Assembly (NCBI RefSeq): GCF_017922435.1
Contig: NZ_VDEZ01000001.1
Span: forward strand, 496,001 to 560,000
Length of the DNA stretch: 64,000 nt
Direction of reading: 5' to 3'
Source of the DNA: Thalassospira sp. ER-Se-21-Dark
Lineage (GTDB): Bacteria; Pseudomonadota; Alphaproteobacteria; Rhodospirillales; Thalassospiraceae
This document shows, piece by piece, positions 63,199 through 64,000 of the stretch (within the stretch, counting starts at the first letter, position 1; every line of letters begins with the position of its first letter). Position numbers and translations under genes: made by a program. The notes under the pieces are model-generated. The model was not told where the DNA came from, made no database searches, and saw nothing but the letters and a program-made list of their open reading frames with translations.

Positions 63199-63816
63199 AT
63201 GACCAACAAGAAATCAGATGATCAGGACCGCATCGTTATCAAGAAATATGCGAACCGCCGCCTCTATAACACAGCGACCAGTTCCTATGTGACGCTTGAT
63301 CACCTTTCGCAGATGGTCAAAGACAATACCGACTTTGTTGTCTATGACGCGAAATCGGGTGAAGACATCACCCGTCCGGTCCTTACCCAGATTATTGTCG
63401 AGGAAGAAAACAAGGGGCAGAACCTCCTGCCGATCAGCTTCCTGCGCCAATTGATCGGTTTTTATGGCGACAGCCTTCAGGGGCTGGTGCCGAGCTACCT
63501 TGAACAGGCAATGCGCGCCTTTGGCCATAATCAGGAACAGATGCGCGAATATATGCAGGGCACCATGCAGGGCATGTTCCCGTTTGGCCAGTTCGAGGAA
63601 ATGAACAAACAGAACATCGCGCTGTTTGAACAGACGATGAAGATGTTCTCGCCCTTCATGCAGGATGAAAACGGTGAGCCGACCGGCGACGGCCCGAAAA
63701 AGCCGACAGCACCCGGTGCTGCGAAATCCGATGCGTCGCTTGATGAGCTGAAAAGCCAGCTTGAAGCCATGCAGGCGCAGCTTAACAATCTTGCCGGTGG
63801 CAAATCCGGCAAATAA
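63199..63816 (+). CDS. phaR: PHA synthesis repressor PhaR
   Basis: The 205-residue protein starts with the PhaR DNA-binding domain (IVIKKYANRRLYNTATSSYVTLDHLSQMVKDN), followed by the PHB-accumulation regulatory domain (about residues 70-125) and a Met/Gln-rich helical region with Lys/Ala-rich tail. In Paracoccus and relatives PhaR represses phaP and its own gene until it is titrated by PHA granules. AGGAAAG precedes the ATG. It is divergent from phaE-phaC. Confidence 0.95.
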   Translation: MTNKKSDDQDRIVIKKYANRRLYNTATSSYVTLDHLSQMVKDNTDFVVYDAKSGEDITRPVLTQIIVEEENKGQNLLPISFLRQLIGFYGDSLQGLVPSYLEQAMRAFGHNQEQMREYMQGTMQGMFPFGQFEEMNKQNIALFEQTMKMFSPFMQDENGEPTGDGPKKPTAPGAAKSDASLDELKSQLEAMQAQLNNLAGGKSGK

Positions 63817-63848
63817 GGCCCCCGGCCCGCATCCCGGGCTCTGAGATC

Positions 63849-63886
63849 AAAAAGGCGAAGCTGCCATAGCGCACTTCGCCTTTTTT
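63849..63886 (+). terminator. Terminator after phaR
   Basis: AAAAAGGCGAAG pairs with CTTCGCC plus a following T6 run, around CTGCCATAGCGCA. The remaining 114 nt to the window end show nothing clear. Confidence 0.85.
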
Positions 63887-64000
63887 CATGCCCGCATGAG
63901 ATCGGGCGGCAAACAATGCCCGCAGCATGCCCAAGCCGTCCGGCACCAATCCTGCATAAATTTTTCGTTAACACTTTCAGAACGCCCGGCACCGCCGAAA

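Overview
This 64 kb window is chromosomal DNA from a moderately GC-rich alphaproteobacterium. The gene content fits a marine, Thalassospira-like member of the Rhodospirillales. It includes a compact petABC bc1 operon, a TRAP importer, BCCT and choline-sulfatase osmolyte genes, polyhydroxyalkanoate (PHA) genes with phaR and a phasin, and an frcBCAK-type sugar operon. The genus is an inference from gene content; no rRNA or other phylogenetic marker was available to test it. I saw no tRNA, rRNA, CRISPR array, prophage or intact insertion sequence.

Layout. 1-6.7 kb: housekeeping genes (MidA-like methyltransferase fragment, lgt, hldD, UbiK/BMFP protein, YbjN protein, proC, a TetR regulator, the phasin phaP, csaA). 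6.7-10 kb: two tandem soluble PAS-PAS chemoreceptor paralogues, one with a degenerate signalling domain, each preceded by a copy of the same 50-bp upstream element. 10-15.8 kb: fpr, an iodotyrosine-deiodinase-like nitroreductase, an OmpR/EnvZ-type two-component pair, a MarR regulator and ilvE. 15.9-23.2 kb: an apparent catabolic locus (LysR, nitrilase-family amidase, DctPQM TRAP importer, RraA-like protein, class III aminotransferase). 23.4-27.6 kb: an exported binding-protein-like gene, a PfpI/DJ-1 protein, a BCCT transporter, and two inverted-repeat elements of about 266 bp. 27.7-32.1 kb: choline sulfatase with its LysR, an agmatinase-family ureohydrolase and a ParDE toxin-antitoxin pair. 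32.2-36.6 kb: hemF, trmL and petABC. 36.8-38.9 kb: an AT-richer type II restriction-modification pair, probably acquired. 39-43.6 kb: an exported solute-binding protein, then a methyltransferase and gloB separated by a GST-LysR pair. 43.6-48.9 kb: ROK repressor and frcBCAK-like fructose/ribose-type uptake operon. 48.9-54.1 kb: LysR, isochorismatase-family hydrolase and the GDP-fucose genes manC-gmd-fcl. 54.3-63.9 kb: phaB, phaA, a copper locus (DUF411, multicopper oxidase, Met/His-rich exported peptide), an Lrp regulator divergent from a gate-domain membrane protein, and phaC-phaE-phaR.

How it works together. PHA metabolism is spread over the window: phaP near 5.7 kb, phaB/phaA near 55 kb, and a class III-like synthase pair plus the PhaR repressor near 62 kb. 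A TGC-rich motif (core TGCNGYGC beside an AT-rich flank) lies upstream of phaP (two copies bracketing the promoter), phaB, phaA, phaR (two copies) and also petABC. I read this as a candidate PhaR regulon that may reach the respiratory chain. Other self-contained regulatory units are the ROK repressor with a perfect 12-bp inverted repeat before frcB, and the ParDE pair behind a perfect 12-bp inverted repeat.
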